A stretch of DNA of 64,000 nt from Dyella terrae (GCF_004322705.1 NZ_SIZZ01000001.1:1860001-1924000); one strand, 5' to 3'. Positions 24,976 through 36,700 are shown, numbered from the stretch's first letter. Notes: generated by a model not told the origin, from the sequence alone. Numbers and translations: made by a program.

Positions 24976-25754
24976 GACTTCCCTTTGGTGGCGAGTGCGC
25001 CGGCCACGCCGCCGTTGCGCTGGATATGGATGACGCCCGATGTGTCGGGCTTGCCCAGGGTGCGGAGCCATTGTTGCATTACCGGATCGCCGGATCGCGC
25101 CTGGGCCGTCATGTCCACGCGCCAGCCGAGAGGGCTGAGCTGCCAGTGGCCATCGAGCGCCAGTGGACCGGTGCCGTCATCGTTCAGGCGTATGTCCACG
25201 ACGCCCTCCGCGCCGGAGGCCGCCGCATGGAGATCGCCCACGCGCACCTTGCCCGCGCGGGTGGTCAGCACGCCGTCTTTCCATTGCGCCGTGCCATCGA
25301 GGGCAAGCGGCCAGTTGCCCTGCAGCTCGGCATGGCCGATATCTGCCTGCAGCTGACCTTCCAGATAGCCGTCCGGAAGGCCAAACCGGCGGGCGAAGAA
25401 ACGCGCATCGCCGCTCAGGTGAACCTGCTCCCAGACCTGGGCCTGGGCATCGTTGCCGTGCATGCTGCCCCGCGCGGCAAGACCCGGGCCGTTCAGGTCG
25501 AAACTCAGTTTCAGGTCACCCAAGAGGATGGCGCGCGACAGCTCCCAGCGCAGCGCACCCAGCGATTTGCCGTCCGGGCCGAGCACCGATCCGGCCTGTC
25601 CCTGCCACAAGCTGCCACTGACCGCCTCCAGTCGCAGGCCGTGCAGGCGGGCGTCCAGCGCCGGTTTCACCCAGCGGGCCGGTAGCCACCAGAACAGGGC
25701 AAATACCAGCAGCAGGGCCACGGACACGACGGCGACGACACGCGAAACCTTCAA
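24972..25754 (-). CDS. gspN: Type II secretion system protein N (GspN-like)
   Basis: 260-residue protein with one N-terminal membrane anchor (about residues 6-22, VVAVVSVALLLVFALFWW) and a periplasmic region rich in beta-strands with LEAVSGSLWQGQAG, typical of GspN/XpsN. These proteins belong to the type II secretion machine between inner and outer membrane. I use a TTG start at 25754 because GGAGGTG lies six bases before it; the longer ATG-started frame (25814) places extra residues without homology ahead. No other gsp gene lies in the window, so it is separated from the rest of the secretion cluster. It overlaps hisN by 4 bases. Confidence 0.78.
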   Translation of the reverse strand: MKVSRVVAVVSVALLLVFALFWWLPARWVKPALDARLHGLRLEAVSGSLWQGQAGSVLGPDGKSLGALRWELSRAILLGDLKLSFDLNGPGLAARGSMHGNDAQAQVWEQVHLSGDARFFARRFGLPDGYLEGQLQADIGHAELQGNWPLALDGTAQWKDGVLTTRAGKVRVGDLHAAASGAEGVVDIRLNDDGTGPLALDGHWQLSPLGWRVDMTAQARSGDPVMQQWLRTLGKPDTSGVIHIQRNGGVAGALATKGKS

Positions 25755-25831
25755 ACACCCACCTCCTGACGACACTTGCGAGGCGGGCCGCAGGACTTGA
25801 GCGGACGCACCCACCCGCCGATCATACCCGG

Positions 25832-27199
25832 ATGAATGCAGCAGCCCTCAGCAATACCGCCCTTGCGGCACGCGATCTCCGCCACGTCTGGCACCCCTGC
25901 ACGCAGATGCACGACCATGCTGGCCTGGTGCCGATGATCCCCATCGTGCGTGGCGAAGGCGCCTGGCTGGTGGACGCCGACGGCAAGCGATACCTCGATG
26001 GCATCAGCTCCTGGTGGACCAACCTGTTCGGCCACGCCAACCCGCGCATTGGTGCGGCACTGAAGCAGCAGCTGGATACGCTGGAACACGTCATCTTTGC
26101 CGGTTTCACGCATGAGCCCGCCATCGAGCTGGCCGAACAGCTCGTGCAGATCACGCCACCGGGCCTGGACAAGGTGTTTTTCGCCGACAACGGTTCGGCC
26201 GCCATCGAAGTCGCGCTCAAGATGAGCTTCCACTACTGGCTCAACCAGGGCTTCGGCGAGAAGACGCGTTTCATCGCACTGACCGGCAGCTATCACGGTG
26301 AAACCCTCGGTGCGTTGTCCGTCAGTGACGTGGCGCTGTACCGCAAAACCTATGCGCCGCTTCTGCTGACGCCCACGCTGGCGCCTTCACCCGATGCCTA
26401 TGAAGCCGAAGCGGGCGAGACGGACAGGGCCTATGCGCAGCGCTGCCTCGCCGCCATGCGGAAGCTTCTCGAAGAACAGGCGCACGAAACCTGCGCCGTC
26501 ATCGTGGAGCCACTCGTGCAGTGCGCCGGCGGCATGCGCATGTACCACCCGGATTACCTGGCCGGCTTGCGCCAGCTCTGCGACGAATTCAACGTGCACT
26601 TCATCGCCGACGAGATTGCCGTGGGCTTCGGGCGCACGGGCACCCTCTTCGCCTGCGAGCAGGCCCGCGTGACACCGGATTTCATGTGCCTGTCGAAAGG
26701 CCTGACAGGCGGCTTCCTGCCGCTCTCTGCCGTACTGACGCGCGACGCCATCTACGAAGCGTTCTACGCCGAGTACAGCGCCGGCAAGGCGTTCCTGCAC
26801 TCCCACAGCTATACCGGCAACCCCCTGGCGTGCCGCGCCGCACTGGCAACGCTGCAGATCTTCCGGGAAGACCCCGTGCTCGAGCGCAACCGCGTCCTCG
26901 CCGATCACCTTGCAAGGCGCCTGGCGCCGTTCCGCGACCATCCGCAGGTGGGTGACGTGCGCCAGACCGGCATGATCGCCGCCATCGAACTGGTGCGCGA
27001 CAAGGCATCACGAACACCCTTCGATGCGGGCGAGCGTCGCGGCCTGCAGGTGTACCTGCACGGACTCAAGCACGGCGCCCTGCTGCGCCCGCTGGGGAAC
27101 ATCGTCTACTTCATGCCGCCTTACGTGGTGACGGAAGCGGACATCGACCATCTGGTCGACGTCGCCACGGCAGGCATCGAGGTGGCGCTGGCCGGCTGA
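25832..27199 (+). CDS. bioA: Adenosylmethionine-8-amino-7-oxononanoate aminotransferase BioA
   Basis: 455-residue class III PLP aminotransferase. HVWHPCTQM, SSWWTNLFGH, GSAAIEVALKM, SYHGETLGALSVSD and Lys289 (LSKGLTGG, forming the Schiff base) are all typical of BioA. It uses S-adenosylmethionine as amino donor in biotin synthesis. It is divergent from gspN (78 bases between starts) and ends two bases before the convergent small secreted gene. No other bio gene is nearby and no BirA site was recognised. Confidence 0.94.
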   Translation: MNAAALSNTALAARDLRHVWHPCTQMHDHAGLVPMIPIVRGEGAWLVDADGKRYLDGISSWWTNLFGHANPRIGAALKQQLDTLEHVIFAGFTHEPAIELAEQLVQITPPGLDKVFFADNGSAAIEVALKMSFHYWLNQGFGEKTRFIALTGSYHGETLGALSVSDVALYRKTYAPLLLTPTLAPSPDAYEAEAGETDRAYAQRCLAAMRKLLEEQAHETCAVIVEPLVQCAGGMRMYHPDYLAGLRQLCDEFNVHFIADEIAVGFGRTGTLFACEQARVTPDFMCLSKGLTGGFLPLSAVLTRDAIYEAFYAEYSAGKAFLHSHSYTGNPLACRAALATLQIFREDPVLERNRVLADHLARRLAPFRDHPQVGDVRQTGMIAAIELVRDKASRTPFDAGERRGLQVYLHGLKHGALLRPLGNIVYFMPPYVVTEADIDHLVDVATAGIEVALAG

Positions 27200-27201
27200 G
27201 C

Positions 27202-27537
27202 TCAGCGCCCCCTGGTGGTGATGCTGGGATCAAGCTTCTGCAGCGCCGGGCCGAGGTTCTTCTCGCCCGTGCGATCGAGCTGTTCCTTCGTATAGGTCTT
27301 GCCGTTCACGGGCATGCAGTGCCCGCCCTGGGTCTGGACGGCGCTGCCGGTTGGCTTGAGACAGTCCGGATCCTTCGCTGCCTGCGGTTGTTCGGGATAG
27401 GCGCTCACGCGACCCCCAGGGACAGCGCGCAGGCTGGCGTCACCGGCGGGCGGCGTCGTTGATTGGGAGCGGACGGGCAGCGTGATCGCGGCGGCGGCAA
27501 TCCCGACGATCAGCATGGCAATGACACGATGGCGCAT
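27202..27537 (-). CDS. Small exported hypothetical protein
   Basis: 111-residue protein with a signal peptide (MRHRVIAMLIVGIAAAAI, cleavage near residue 25). The mature part is short and rich in Pro, Gly and Thr, with two Cys (DCLKPTG and GGHCMPVNG) that may form a disulfide, and the motif NGKTYTKEQLDRTGE. I start at 27537 since GAGGTGA lies five bases before that ATG; a GTG nine bases upstream is possible. No family recognised. Confidence 0.7.
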   Translation of the reverse strand: MRHRVIAMLIVGIAAAAITLPVRSQSTTPPAGDASLRAVPGGRVSAYPEQPQAAKDPDCLKPTGSAVQTQGGHCMPVNGKTYTKEQLDRTGEKNLGPALQKLDPSITTRGR

Positions 27538-27699
27538 GGCGGTCACCTCGCGGTGGCGCAGGGGACGGTAACCTCATGTTGCGCCTCGACATTCCCGCAA
27601 GCAAGCCACAAGAATCCGCCATCTCGCGCCGGTTCAGCCGGACATGCCTGACGACGCGCACTAAGCTATCCTCGCGCCCTTTCCGACCCGTCCTTGAGC

Positions 27700-28431
27700 A
27701 TGCGCACCATCCGTATCCACGTCGATCTGCCGCTCGCCCCTGCCGGTGAGTTCAACTTGCCGGGACAGGCGGGCGAACATGTCGCACGCGTGCTGCGCAT
27801 GGTCGCGGGCGATCCACTGACGCTGTTCAATGGCGACGGCAAGGATTACCGCGCTCAGATCATCGCCACGACCAAGCGCGACGTCACCGTGCGCGTCCTC
27901 GAAGCGATGGCCGTCGACAACGAGTCGCCGCTTCGGCTGACGCTGGCGCAGGGCATCGCGCGCGGCGAAAAAATGGACCTGATCGTGCAAAAGGCCACCG
28001 AACTGGGGGTTGCCCGCATCGTGCCGCTGATCACCGAACGATCGGAAGTGAAACTCGATGCTGCCCGCGCCGAAAAGCGCCTCGCGCACTGGCGCGCGGT
28101 CGTCGCCAGTGCGTGCGAACAAAGCGGTCGTGCCTTCGTTCCGGACGTGCTCCCTGCCCTGCCCCTTGAAGCGTGGCTCCGCGACCTGGGCGATGAAGGC
28201 GAGCGCCTCGCCTTGCTTCCCGAAGGAGACGTGCAGGCGAAAGCGCTGAGCTTCCGCCACGCGATGGGTATCCTGGTCGTCGGCCCCGAAGGCGGGCTCG
28301 GCGAGCGTGATGTCAGCGCCCTGGCGGGTGCCGGCTTCCGTGGCTTGCGCCTGGGTCCGCGCATCCTGCGGACCGAGACGGCGGGGCTGGCGGCCCTGGC
28401 CGCGCTGCAGGCGCTGCACGGCGATATCTGA
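27700..28431 (+). CDS. rsmE: 16S rRNA m3U1498 methyltransferase RsmE
   Basis: 243-residue SPOUT-class methyltransferase that makes m3U1498 in 16S rRNA. It shows the N-terminal PUA-like part (HVARVLRMVAGDPLTLFNGDG), then LAQGIARGEKMDLIVQKATELGV, the knot region VGPEGGLGERDV and LRLGPRILRTETA, all RsmE hallmarks. The ATG at 27700 is preferred; a TTG two codons upstream would add Met-Ser. Single gene, convergent with chpC. Confidence 0.94.
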   Translation: MRTIRIHVDLPLAPAGEFNLPGQAGEHVARVLRMVAGDPLTLFNGDGKDYRAQIIATTKRDVTVRVLEAMAVDNESPLRLTLAQGIARGEKMDLIVQKATELGVARIVPLITERSEVKLDAARAEKRLAHWRAVVASACEQSGRAFVPDVLPALPLEAWLRDLGDEGERLALLPEGDVQAKALSFRHAMGILVVGPEGGLGERDVSALAGAGFRGLRLGPRILRTETAGLAALAALQALHGDI

Positions 28432-28526
28432 GGCACCAGAATGCCGCGCGCCTTGCCCACCGCCCGGGGACGGATCTCCCCATGCAACACGCAACGCGAG
28501 CGGCTTGTCGGCTCCTCGGGCTGGAT

Positions 28527-29003
28527 TTAGTCCGCCAGCTCCAGCAGGCCAAGCAGCTCCTGCTCGATGCCTTCCAGATCGGGCACCACGGCCACGTCAT
28601 CACGCACAAGCACTTCGGCCTTCACGCCCGGCGGCAGTGGCGTGCCGTCGTGCGTGGGGATGATCAGCTCGGCGTTGAGCGTGGTCAGGCGCGGGAAACC
28701 CTGCGTGACCACGGCAATGAACGGAAGGCGGGCATGCCCGCCCAGGGCCTTCAGCACGGCCACGCGAACGGCCAGCGAGGGATCGCCTTCTTCGGCGTGC
28801 GCCAGGCGGGTAAACGACACCAGCGGGACACGCCAGCCACGCCATGCAATACGACCCAGCAGCCAGTCCGGGGCGTTTTCCACCGGCTCGGGCGCGGGCA
28901 GCGTAATGACTTCCGCCACCGTGGCGTTGGGCAAGAGGAGACGCAGGTTTCCCACTGGCACCAGTACGCAACGAATTTCGCGCGGCAACGGTTGCTCGCT
29001 CAT
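28527..29003 (-). CDS. chpC: ChpC, CheW-like coupling protein of the Pil-Chp system
   Basis: 158-residue CheW-domain protein (SEQPLPREIRCVLVPVGNLRLLLPNATVAEVI, LLGRIAWRGWRVPLVSFTRL). In the P. aeruginosa Pil-Chp cluster the corresponding protein is ChpC, a second adaptor beside PilI. It begins within the chpB stop (ATGA overlap), so it is the last gene of the chpA-chpB-chpC unit. Its mild divergence from PilI is normal for this family. Its role would be to couple another receptor or ChpA to the array. Confidence 0.85.
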   Translation of the reverse strand: MSEQPLPREIRCVLVPVGNLRLLLPNATVAEVITLPAPEPVENAPDWLLGRIAWRGWRVPLVSFTRLAHAEEGDPSLAVRVAVLKALGGHARLPFIAVVTQGFPRLTTLNAELIIPTHDGTPLPPGVKAEVLVRDDVAVVPDLEGIEQELLGLLELAD

Positions 29004-30769
29004 CGCAGTGCCTCCACCGAAAACTCCTCGACCAAATGTGCCGCCAATTCAAACGGCGTTCCCGAAAAACTTGCGAGGCGCTCGGCTTCCACGCCATGCA
29101 CCATATCGGCGAAATGTTCGCCGTTGGATAGCTCGACCCAGACCTTGCCGCCGCGATCATGGATCGCCTGCGCGCCCGCCACCGCATCGGTGGACGGTCC
29201 GGTGAATACGATGGCAAGCGCATTGCGACCGAAGACATTCGCCGCCGTGGTGAAGCCACTGTCGATCGACGGGCTTTGCGCGCCGATATCCACGACGTCG
29301 GACTCCACTTTGCCATCGCGCAACAAGCGCACCTGCCGACCTGCCGGCACCACCAGCACTTCGCCGGAACGGGCACGCAGGCCCGGTGTCGCCACGCGCA
29401 CCGGAAGCGCCGAATGCGCCGCAAGGCGATCGGCAACGGCATCGGCCTGGTCCAGGCCCTGATGCTGGATGTGCAGCACGGTCATGCGCAGGCTCGACGG
29501 CAAGGCTGCCAGGAACGCACAAACCGAATCGGTGCTTTCGCTGGTGGCGCCCAACAACAAGACGCGACTGATCGCAGCCTCCAGTTCGCCGAGCTGGAAT
29601 TCATTGCCACCGTGTTCGAAATCCTGTGGCGCGATGGCTTCCTCGATCGACACCAGCTCAAGGCTCATGCCTGGCTGCAGGAACGATTCGGTTTCGTCGC
29701 CGCCTTCCGGCGCAAGAAAATCGGCCGCACTGACTTTCTCCACCGCGAAACTGCTGGCCGGCGCACTGGCCGCCGTCGCGCTCGCACCCGACGTCAGCGG
29801 GGTTTCATCATCGACCAGCGACCAGCCCGAATGCAGGGCTTCGGATGCTGACATTTTCTCGACCTTCACCACGTCGCTGGACGGCATGAAGGTGTCATCG
29901 AGCGGTGCGAGCGACAGGTGATCAAGCTGGAACGACGGGCGTGCAGCCGACGTCGCGTCCAGCATCGACTCCGCGACGGGAAGTGGCGGCGGGATCGGTG
30001 CAGGGCCCTGCGTCTCGAACGATTCGGGTGCGCCGAAATGACCGTCGTGCAAGGCAACGTCACTGCCGAAGTCACCGTCGTGCAAGGTCACTTCGACGTC
30101 GCCCAGGTCGTACTTCAGTCTGCCGAAATCATCCTCGGCAAGCTCGACGTCATCGGCGGCAAGCAACGCTTCCAGTTCGGCAGCCAGGGATTCGGAGGCT
30201 TCGGCGGTCTGCTCGGCTTCCGTCGGCACCGGCACGTCGACTGCGGTCCAGCTCGACGCAGGCTCGGCCTCATCCACCGTCGGCTCGGCGAAGGAAAACG
30301 TGGCGAACTCGGCCGACGCCGTATCCACCGTGATCGGGGGTTCGTTATCAGTAACCGGTTCGGGCGCGGCGACGGGCGTGCGTTCCAGCGATGGTTCGAA
30401 CGCAGGGGCATCTGCCGGACGCGGCGGATCGATATCCCCCTCAGCCATCACCTTCACGGCCAGGTGGCGAGCCCAACGGGCGCGATCCCAGCCATCCAGT
30501 CCGCGACTGGCCTGCGCGTCGTTGAACACCACGCGCGGCTGATCGCCATCGATGACGTCGTAGAGCCGATCCAGTTCGTCAGCCGCGTCGTCATCGAGGT
30601 TCACCACGACCACTTGCGCGCCTGCCGACGCGAGCGCATCGCGGGTCAGCGCGGCGAGCGTGCCTTCATGAACAATGCGGGCGCCGCGTTCGCGCAAAGC
30701 TTCGCGCAAGTGACCGCCCAGCTCGACATCATCGAACAACAGTGCGACTGCCGGTGCCGCATCAGCCAT
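29000..30769 (-). CDS. chpB: ChpB-like CheB homologue with altered active site
   Basis: 589-residue CheB-like protein. Residues 1-115 resemble a receiver domain but the expected phospho-acceptor position is Asn57 (VVVVNLDDD). A long acidic low-complexity linker (about 115-400) follows; usual CheB proteins are near 350 residues. The C-terminal methylesterase-like domain keeps His436 (HIQH) and Asp528 (TGPSTDAVAG) of the triad, but the catalytic-Ser position (GASTGG in E. coli) reads GAT409SES, so Ser is replaced by Thr, with a Ser next to it. Ordered after chpA as in P. aeruginosa. I start at 30769, overlapping the chpA stop by 8 bases. It may be inactive or have a new role. Confidence 0.78.
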   Translation of the reverse strand: MADAAPAVALLFDDVELGGHLREALRERGARIVHEGTLAALTRDALASAGAQVVVVNLDDDAADELDRLYDVIDGDQPRVVFNDAQASRGLDGWDRARWARHLAVKVMAEGDIDPPRPADAPAFEPSLERTPVAAPEPVTDNEPPITVDTASAEFATFSFAEPTVDEAEPASSWTAVDVPVPTEAEQTAEASESLAAELEALLAADDVELAEDDFGRLKYDLGDVEVTLHDGDFGSDVALHDGHFGAPESFETQGPAPIPPPLPVAESMLDATSAARPSFQLDHLSLAPLDDTFMPSSDVVKVEKMSASEALHSGWSLVDDETPLTSGASATAASAPASSFAVEKVSAADFLAPEGGDETESFLQPGMSLELVSIEEAIAPQDFEHGGNEFQLGELEAAISRVLLLGATSESTDSVCAFLAALPSSLRMTVLHIQHQGLDQADAVADRLAAHSALPVRVATPGLRARSGEVLVVPAGRQVRLLRDGKVESDVVDIGAQSPSIDSGFTTAANVFGRNALAIVFTGPSTDAVAGAQAIHDRGGKVWVELSNGEHFADMVHGVEAERLASFSGTPFELAAHLVEEFSVEALR

Positions 30770-33700
30770 GGGTGGACTCCATGGCACGCTGCTCCAGCAC
30801 TTCGCTTATCTGCGCCAACAGCTCCGCTTCCTGGTACGGCTTGCCGAGATAGCGGTCGACGCCGATGTCGAATGCGCGCTGACGGTGTTTGTCGCCGGTA
30901 CGCGAGGTGATCATGATGATCGGCACGTCGCGCAGTCGCGGATCGGCCTTCATCGCGGTCGCCAGTTCGAAACCGTCCATGCGCGGCATTTCGATGTCGA
31001 GGAGCATCAGGTCCGGTACGCGCTCGTGGAGTTTCTCCAGCGCGTCCATGCCATCCTTCGCCGTCGCGACGTCGTACTCGTGACGTTCCAGCACGCGACC
31101 GGTGACCTTGCGCATCGTGATCGAGTCGTCGACCACCATGACCACGGGGCGTCCGCGGACTTCTTCGACGACGACCGCCGGAACCGCACTGAGCCCTTCG
31201 GCCAGGCGCTCCTGGCGGCGCACGATGCCGTGACGCACCAGCGGGGCGAGATCAAGAATGATCAGCACCGAGCCGTCACCCATGATGGTCGCGCCGAGGA
31301 TGCCCGGCACCGAGCTCACCTGCGGGCCCACCGACTTCACCACGATTTCGCGCGAACCAATCACCGCGTCGATGCGGATGGCGGCACGCAGGTCGCCCGA
31401 ACGTGTCAGCAGCAGCGGTAGCGTTGCCTCGTCGGTGTTGTGGCCCGACGGGATGCCCAGCAACTCGGACAGGTCATGGATGCCGTACTGCTCGCCGCCG
31501 TACGGGAAGCTCGGCTCCTCTTCGGCCAGGCGTTCGGCCAGTTCGGACGGCGAGATGCGCGCCACACCCTGTACCGACGTCATCGGAATCGCGAAGGTCG
31601 CTTCGCCGATGCGAACCAGGATGGCCTGCGTGACGGCAAGGGTGAACGGCAGGCGCAACACGAAGGTCGTGCCCTTGCCCTGTTGCGATTCCACCGCCAG
31701 CGAGCCGCCGAGCTGCTTGATTTCGTTTGCCACCACGTCCATGCCGACGCCACGGCCGGCCAGCTGCGTCACGCTGCTGGCGGTCGAGAAGCCCGGCTGG
31801 GTGATGAGGGCGAGGAGCTGATCGTCACTCGGTCGCGCATCGGAACGCAGCAGGCCGCGTTCGATGCCGCGGTTGCGCACGGCTTCGCGATCGAGGCCGC
31901 GGCCGTCGTCAGTGACACGCACCACCACCTCGGTCGCTTCACGCGCCACGCGAATGCGCACCGTGCCTTCGGACGACTTGCCCGACTTCACGCGATCTTC
32001 CGGCGCTTCGATACCGTGGGCGACGGCGTTGCGGAGCATGTGCTCGAACGGCGCCTTGATGCGATCGAGCAGGTTGCGATCCATTTCGCCGTGCGCGCCT
32101 TCCACGATCAGCTGCGCACCCTTGCCCTGTTCCTGCGCAGCCTGGCGCAGGGTACGGCGAAGGTTGGGCACCATCGTGTCGAAGGGGAGCATGCGCGTGC
32201 GCAGCAAGCCTTCCTGCAGTTCCGAACTCACGCGGGACTGCTGGATCAGCAGTGTTTCTGCCTGACGTGTCAGCTCGTCGAGCATGCTCTGGATGGACAC
32301 CAAGTCCGATACCGACTCGGCCAGTGCACGCGAGTACTGCTGCAGCTGCGAGTAACGGTCGAGCTCGAGCGGATCGAACACCGACATGCCGGCTTCGCGA
32401 TGCTCGCGCTGGAAGCGCGCGATGATCTGCGCTTCCGTTTCGATTTCCAGCATGCGCAGCTGGCTGCGCAGACGCTGCACGGTCTGGTCCAGTTCGACCA
32501 GGTTGAAGCGGTAGCCGGCGACCTGCTGTTCGAGGCGCGAGCGGTAGATCGCCACCTCACCGGCATGGTTGACCAGACTGTCGAGCAGATCGGCGCGTAC
32601 GCGGATCTGTTCCTGGGTACTGCGGAATTCGTCGAACTGCCCCTCTTCCGGCAACAGCTCGGGCAGCACCTGATCGGCCGCCAGCGGCGTCGGCACGTGC
32701 TGGGCGACACCATCGCCGGCCATGCCGACGAAGTGGTCGATCATCGCCTGCGGATAGGCGATGCCACGGCCCTGCGATACGCGCTGCACCAGCTGGTGCA
32801 ACTGGTCAAAGCCCTGCTCCAGCGCACCGATCACGTCGCCCACGCGAGCGGGGTCGCGCCCGATCGGCGCTTCGAGCATGGTTTCGATGGCGTGGGTCAG
32901 GTCACCGACCGGCACCATGCCGGCGATGCGCGCGCCACCCTTGAGCGTATGCAGGTCACGCTGCAGCTCGGCAAGGTGGGCAGGCTCCGTCGGCTCGGCG
33001 CGCCACTGCGCCAGCACGCTGTCGGAGTGATCGAGGATTTCGCGTGCTTCCTCGACGAAGATTTCCAGCAAGTCAGGATCGATCTCGCCGTTGAACCACG
33101 TCGCATCGGCATCGTCGCTGACCGGAATGCGCTCGGCCGAGACGGTGATCGGCGCAGCGGCAGCTTCTTCGACGACGGGCTCGGGCTCGTGCGCCGGCTC
33201 GACGGTTTCCACCACCGGCGGTGCCGTCAGCGCGTCAAGTTCGGCGTCATCCGCGATGGCAAGCGTGTCGCCCGTGGCTTCGACGTGGGAGTCTTCCTCG
33301 TCGTTGAGAGCCACGTCGACCATGTCGACTTCCTCGATGGCATCGTCCGCCGACGCGTCGTCGATGGTCGTTGCCGGTGCTTCGGCGCTCGTCGCTTCAC
33401 CGGTCGCTTCATCGGCCAGCCACTCAGGCGACTCGGTCGACGGCGCGTCGGTCGATTCGACGACGGCCTCGGGCTCGTCCATCAGATCGCCGAAGAGCGC
33501 GGCGAAATCATCTTCATTCGATGCGGCGATGCCGTCGGCCGGCGTGGCCGCCGACATATCGGCCTTCGTTGCGTCGAACTCGCCCAGCGCGGCCATGAGC
33601 TCCGCGGTGTAGTCGTCGACCGGCTGATCCTTCTGCGCCGCTTCGCGCGTGGCGTCGAGTTTCGCCGCCTCGTCGGACGCTTCCAGGAACGGAACGGCGT

Positions 33701-36700
33701 CGTGATCGACCGGCATCGCGGCATCGAGCGCTGCGGCAAGCGCACCTTCGTCGGCCGCTTCCATTTCCGCCAGCTCGTCCGCGTGCGGCTCGAACACGAC
33801 GTGAGCCACCTGCGGCTCCGGCTGGCTGTCGCGCAATTCGGTGATGCGATGGATCAGTGCGTCAAGGTCAGGCAACTGCGGCTGCGCGACGTCGAACTGG
33901 GTCATGATGAAATCGACCGCGTCGGCACTCTGGCCCAGCAGGTTCACGCCTTCCGCCGACAACGGCTGACCCGCCGCCCGCAGACGCTTGAGCAGGCTTT
34001 CCAGCGGCGACAGCAGCTGCGTGAGCAGCGGGATATCGACCATGGCGATGGCGCCATGCAGCGTATGCACGGCGCGCAACAGGCCGTCGTCCACGCGCAG
34101 TTCGTCGTTCGTGCGGTTGATATTGTGGCGAATGGTCTGCAGGTACTGCGCGACTTCGCTGCGCAGGATTTCCAGCAGGACCGGGTCGACCGGCGGCATC
34201 ACCGGTGCGGCGATGACGTTTTCGACCGGCTCAGTCGGCGCTTCGTCGACCGATCCGATGCCGGCCAGACTTGCGGCGGGGATGGACTCGGCAGCGACAT
34301 GGGCACGCGGCACGCGACGGCGCACCGTGCGCGTCACGGTTTGCATCGTCATCGGCGCCTGCGCGGCGATGGTGGCTTCCGGATCGCCCGCCGACAGGCG
34401 CTCGGCGGCATCCATGATGGCGTGCAGCGGCGCCGTGATGTTGCCCTCGCCCTTCAGCGACGCGTGCAACTGAGGCAGCGCGGCAATCGCCTGGTGGACC
34501 ACCGCCTGTACGTTTTCGTTCGGCGCGATGGACTGATCCAGCACGCGGTTGAGCATGTTCTCGACCTTCCACGAGAACTCGCCGAGCATCTGCGCGCCGA
34601 CGAGGCGCCCGGAGCCCTTGAGCGTGTGGAACGAGCGACGGATCGAAGTCAGCGGACCGAGCACTTCCGGTTCGGCCAGCCACGCATCTTCGGCGCTGCG
34701 CAGGTTTTCCATCTCTTCCTGCATTTCTTCCAGGAAGATCTCGCGGATGTCGTCGTCGATACCGTCAGCCGTGAGCTGGAAGCCACCGTGGACCGCCTGG
34801 CCACCTTCGGCCACGGGCACTTCCTCGGTGATTTCCTCTTCGATCTCGACCCAGTCGTCGCCCTCAGCGGTAATCGCATGCGGCGTGAAGTGTTCGGTGT
34901 CGGCCAGGCGCAGGCCGCCAATGTCTTGCTGCGCCGGCATCGGCGTCGAGGCGCTGCCGATGACCAGGCTGCCCAGGTCGGTGCCGTCGGCGAGGCTCAC
35001 GCTCTCGGACAGCTCCGGCTCGTCGGCCAGTTCGTTGGCAAAGGAGAACGGATGGATCGGTGCCGCCGGCGCGGCCGGTTCTTCCGCAGCCAGCACGGTG
35101 CGAACCGGCGGAGGCGGCCAGTAACCGAGCGTGCTGAGGCTGTGCTCGGCAACGTCCAGGATGTGTTCGAGGCCGCCGCGATGTTCGCGCGCGGCTTCCA
35201 GGTAGTACTCGAGCGCGGCGAGCGCATCGGCGAGGTGGTCCATCTGCACGCTTGTCGGCACGCGACGGTCGCACAGCAGTTCGTTGCCGACGAAACGGCC
35301 AATGCCTTCGGCCAGTTCGGCCGGGCGCGGCGCCGACAGCATGCGCATCGCACCGGACACTTCGTCCATCAGCGCCGGCACGTCGGTCAGTTCTTCATGG
35401 CGCCAGCCGGATTCGACGAAGGCGACGATGGCCTCCTTCACCTTGCCGGTGTTGGCCGTCGCTTCCTGCATCAGGGTCGCCAGGATGTGGCGCGCTTCGC
35501 TGCGCGGCAGCATGCTGCTCGGCGCTTCGGCGTTCACTTCCTCATCGGCGCCCAGGCTTTCGATGTGGTCATCGAGCGAGGCTTCGACATAGAGCAGCGC
35601 ACCGGCCACGTCGAGCAGCAACTCTTCGTCGGGTGCACGCATGCGGCTGGCGATTTCTTCCAGCACGCGACGCTGTTCGTTGACGACGCGGCGCGGCACA
35701 CCCAGGGCGAGCATGCCCAGCGTGTCGCCCACGCGCTCGAGGATTTCGGTCTGACCGTTGAGCTGGGCCGGATCCGCGTCGCTCTGGCGCAGGAACAAGT
35801 CCAGCGCTTCCTTCACGCGAAGCAGGTCTTCCTTCAGGGCCTTGGCCACGGAGTCGAGCAAGGCACGGTTGTGGCCGGACATCGAGCCGCGCGCGTGTTC
35901 AAGCTCGCTCGCATCGGGCAGCAAAGCATCGAGACCGTACGTGCGACGCAGCTGTTCCATGCGCGGCGTGCGCTGCTTGGATTCGGCCACGACGTAAAGC
36001 AGTTTCTTGGCCAGCTCGTCGGCGTCGCCGCCGCGCATGCTGTTCTCGCCGTTTTCGATGAGCTGGCGAATGCTGCGATCGACCTTGCCGATCAGCTGTC
36101 GCACTTCACTTGCCTGGCTCTTCAGGGCGCCCTGCTGCAAACCTTCGAGCACACCGGCGGTGATCCACCACAGGCGACGTCCCGGAATGCTGTAGCAGCA
36201 CGCGGCAATCGCATCGAGCGTCTGCGCCATCGCGGCGAGCTGCTGCTGCGGCTGCTGACCGCGAAACCAGGCCAGCAACTGCTGCTGGAAGCGAAGTCGC
36301 AGTTCGGCAACCTTGCCGTGCGCGCGCTCGGCCTCTTCCTGGTTCATCGCCGCCGGCGCTTCGTCCGGCAGGGTGACTTCAAGGTTCGGCGAGAACAACG
36401 CGGATTCGTGCAGCGCCTGCTGGCCACGACTGGCGCGCAGGTCGTTGAGCAATGGCAGCAAGACCACCGGCACATCGCGGTGGCCGCTGGACAGTCGCTC
36501 CAGGTAATCGGGCAGCTGCATCAGGCCGCGCATCATCGCGGCATACGCTTCCTCCCGCTGGGCGACGTGATCTTCGAGCAGCGAGATGGCAAGGGTTTCC
36601 ATCTCCTCGGCCACCAGGGCGGCGCCGTAGAGCTCGACCATGCGCAAGGTGCCCTGCACCTGGTGCAGGCTGTCCGCGCACGAGCGCATGACATCCCTGT

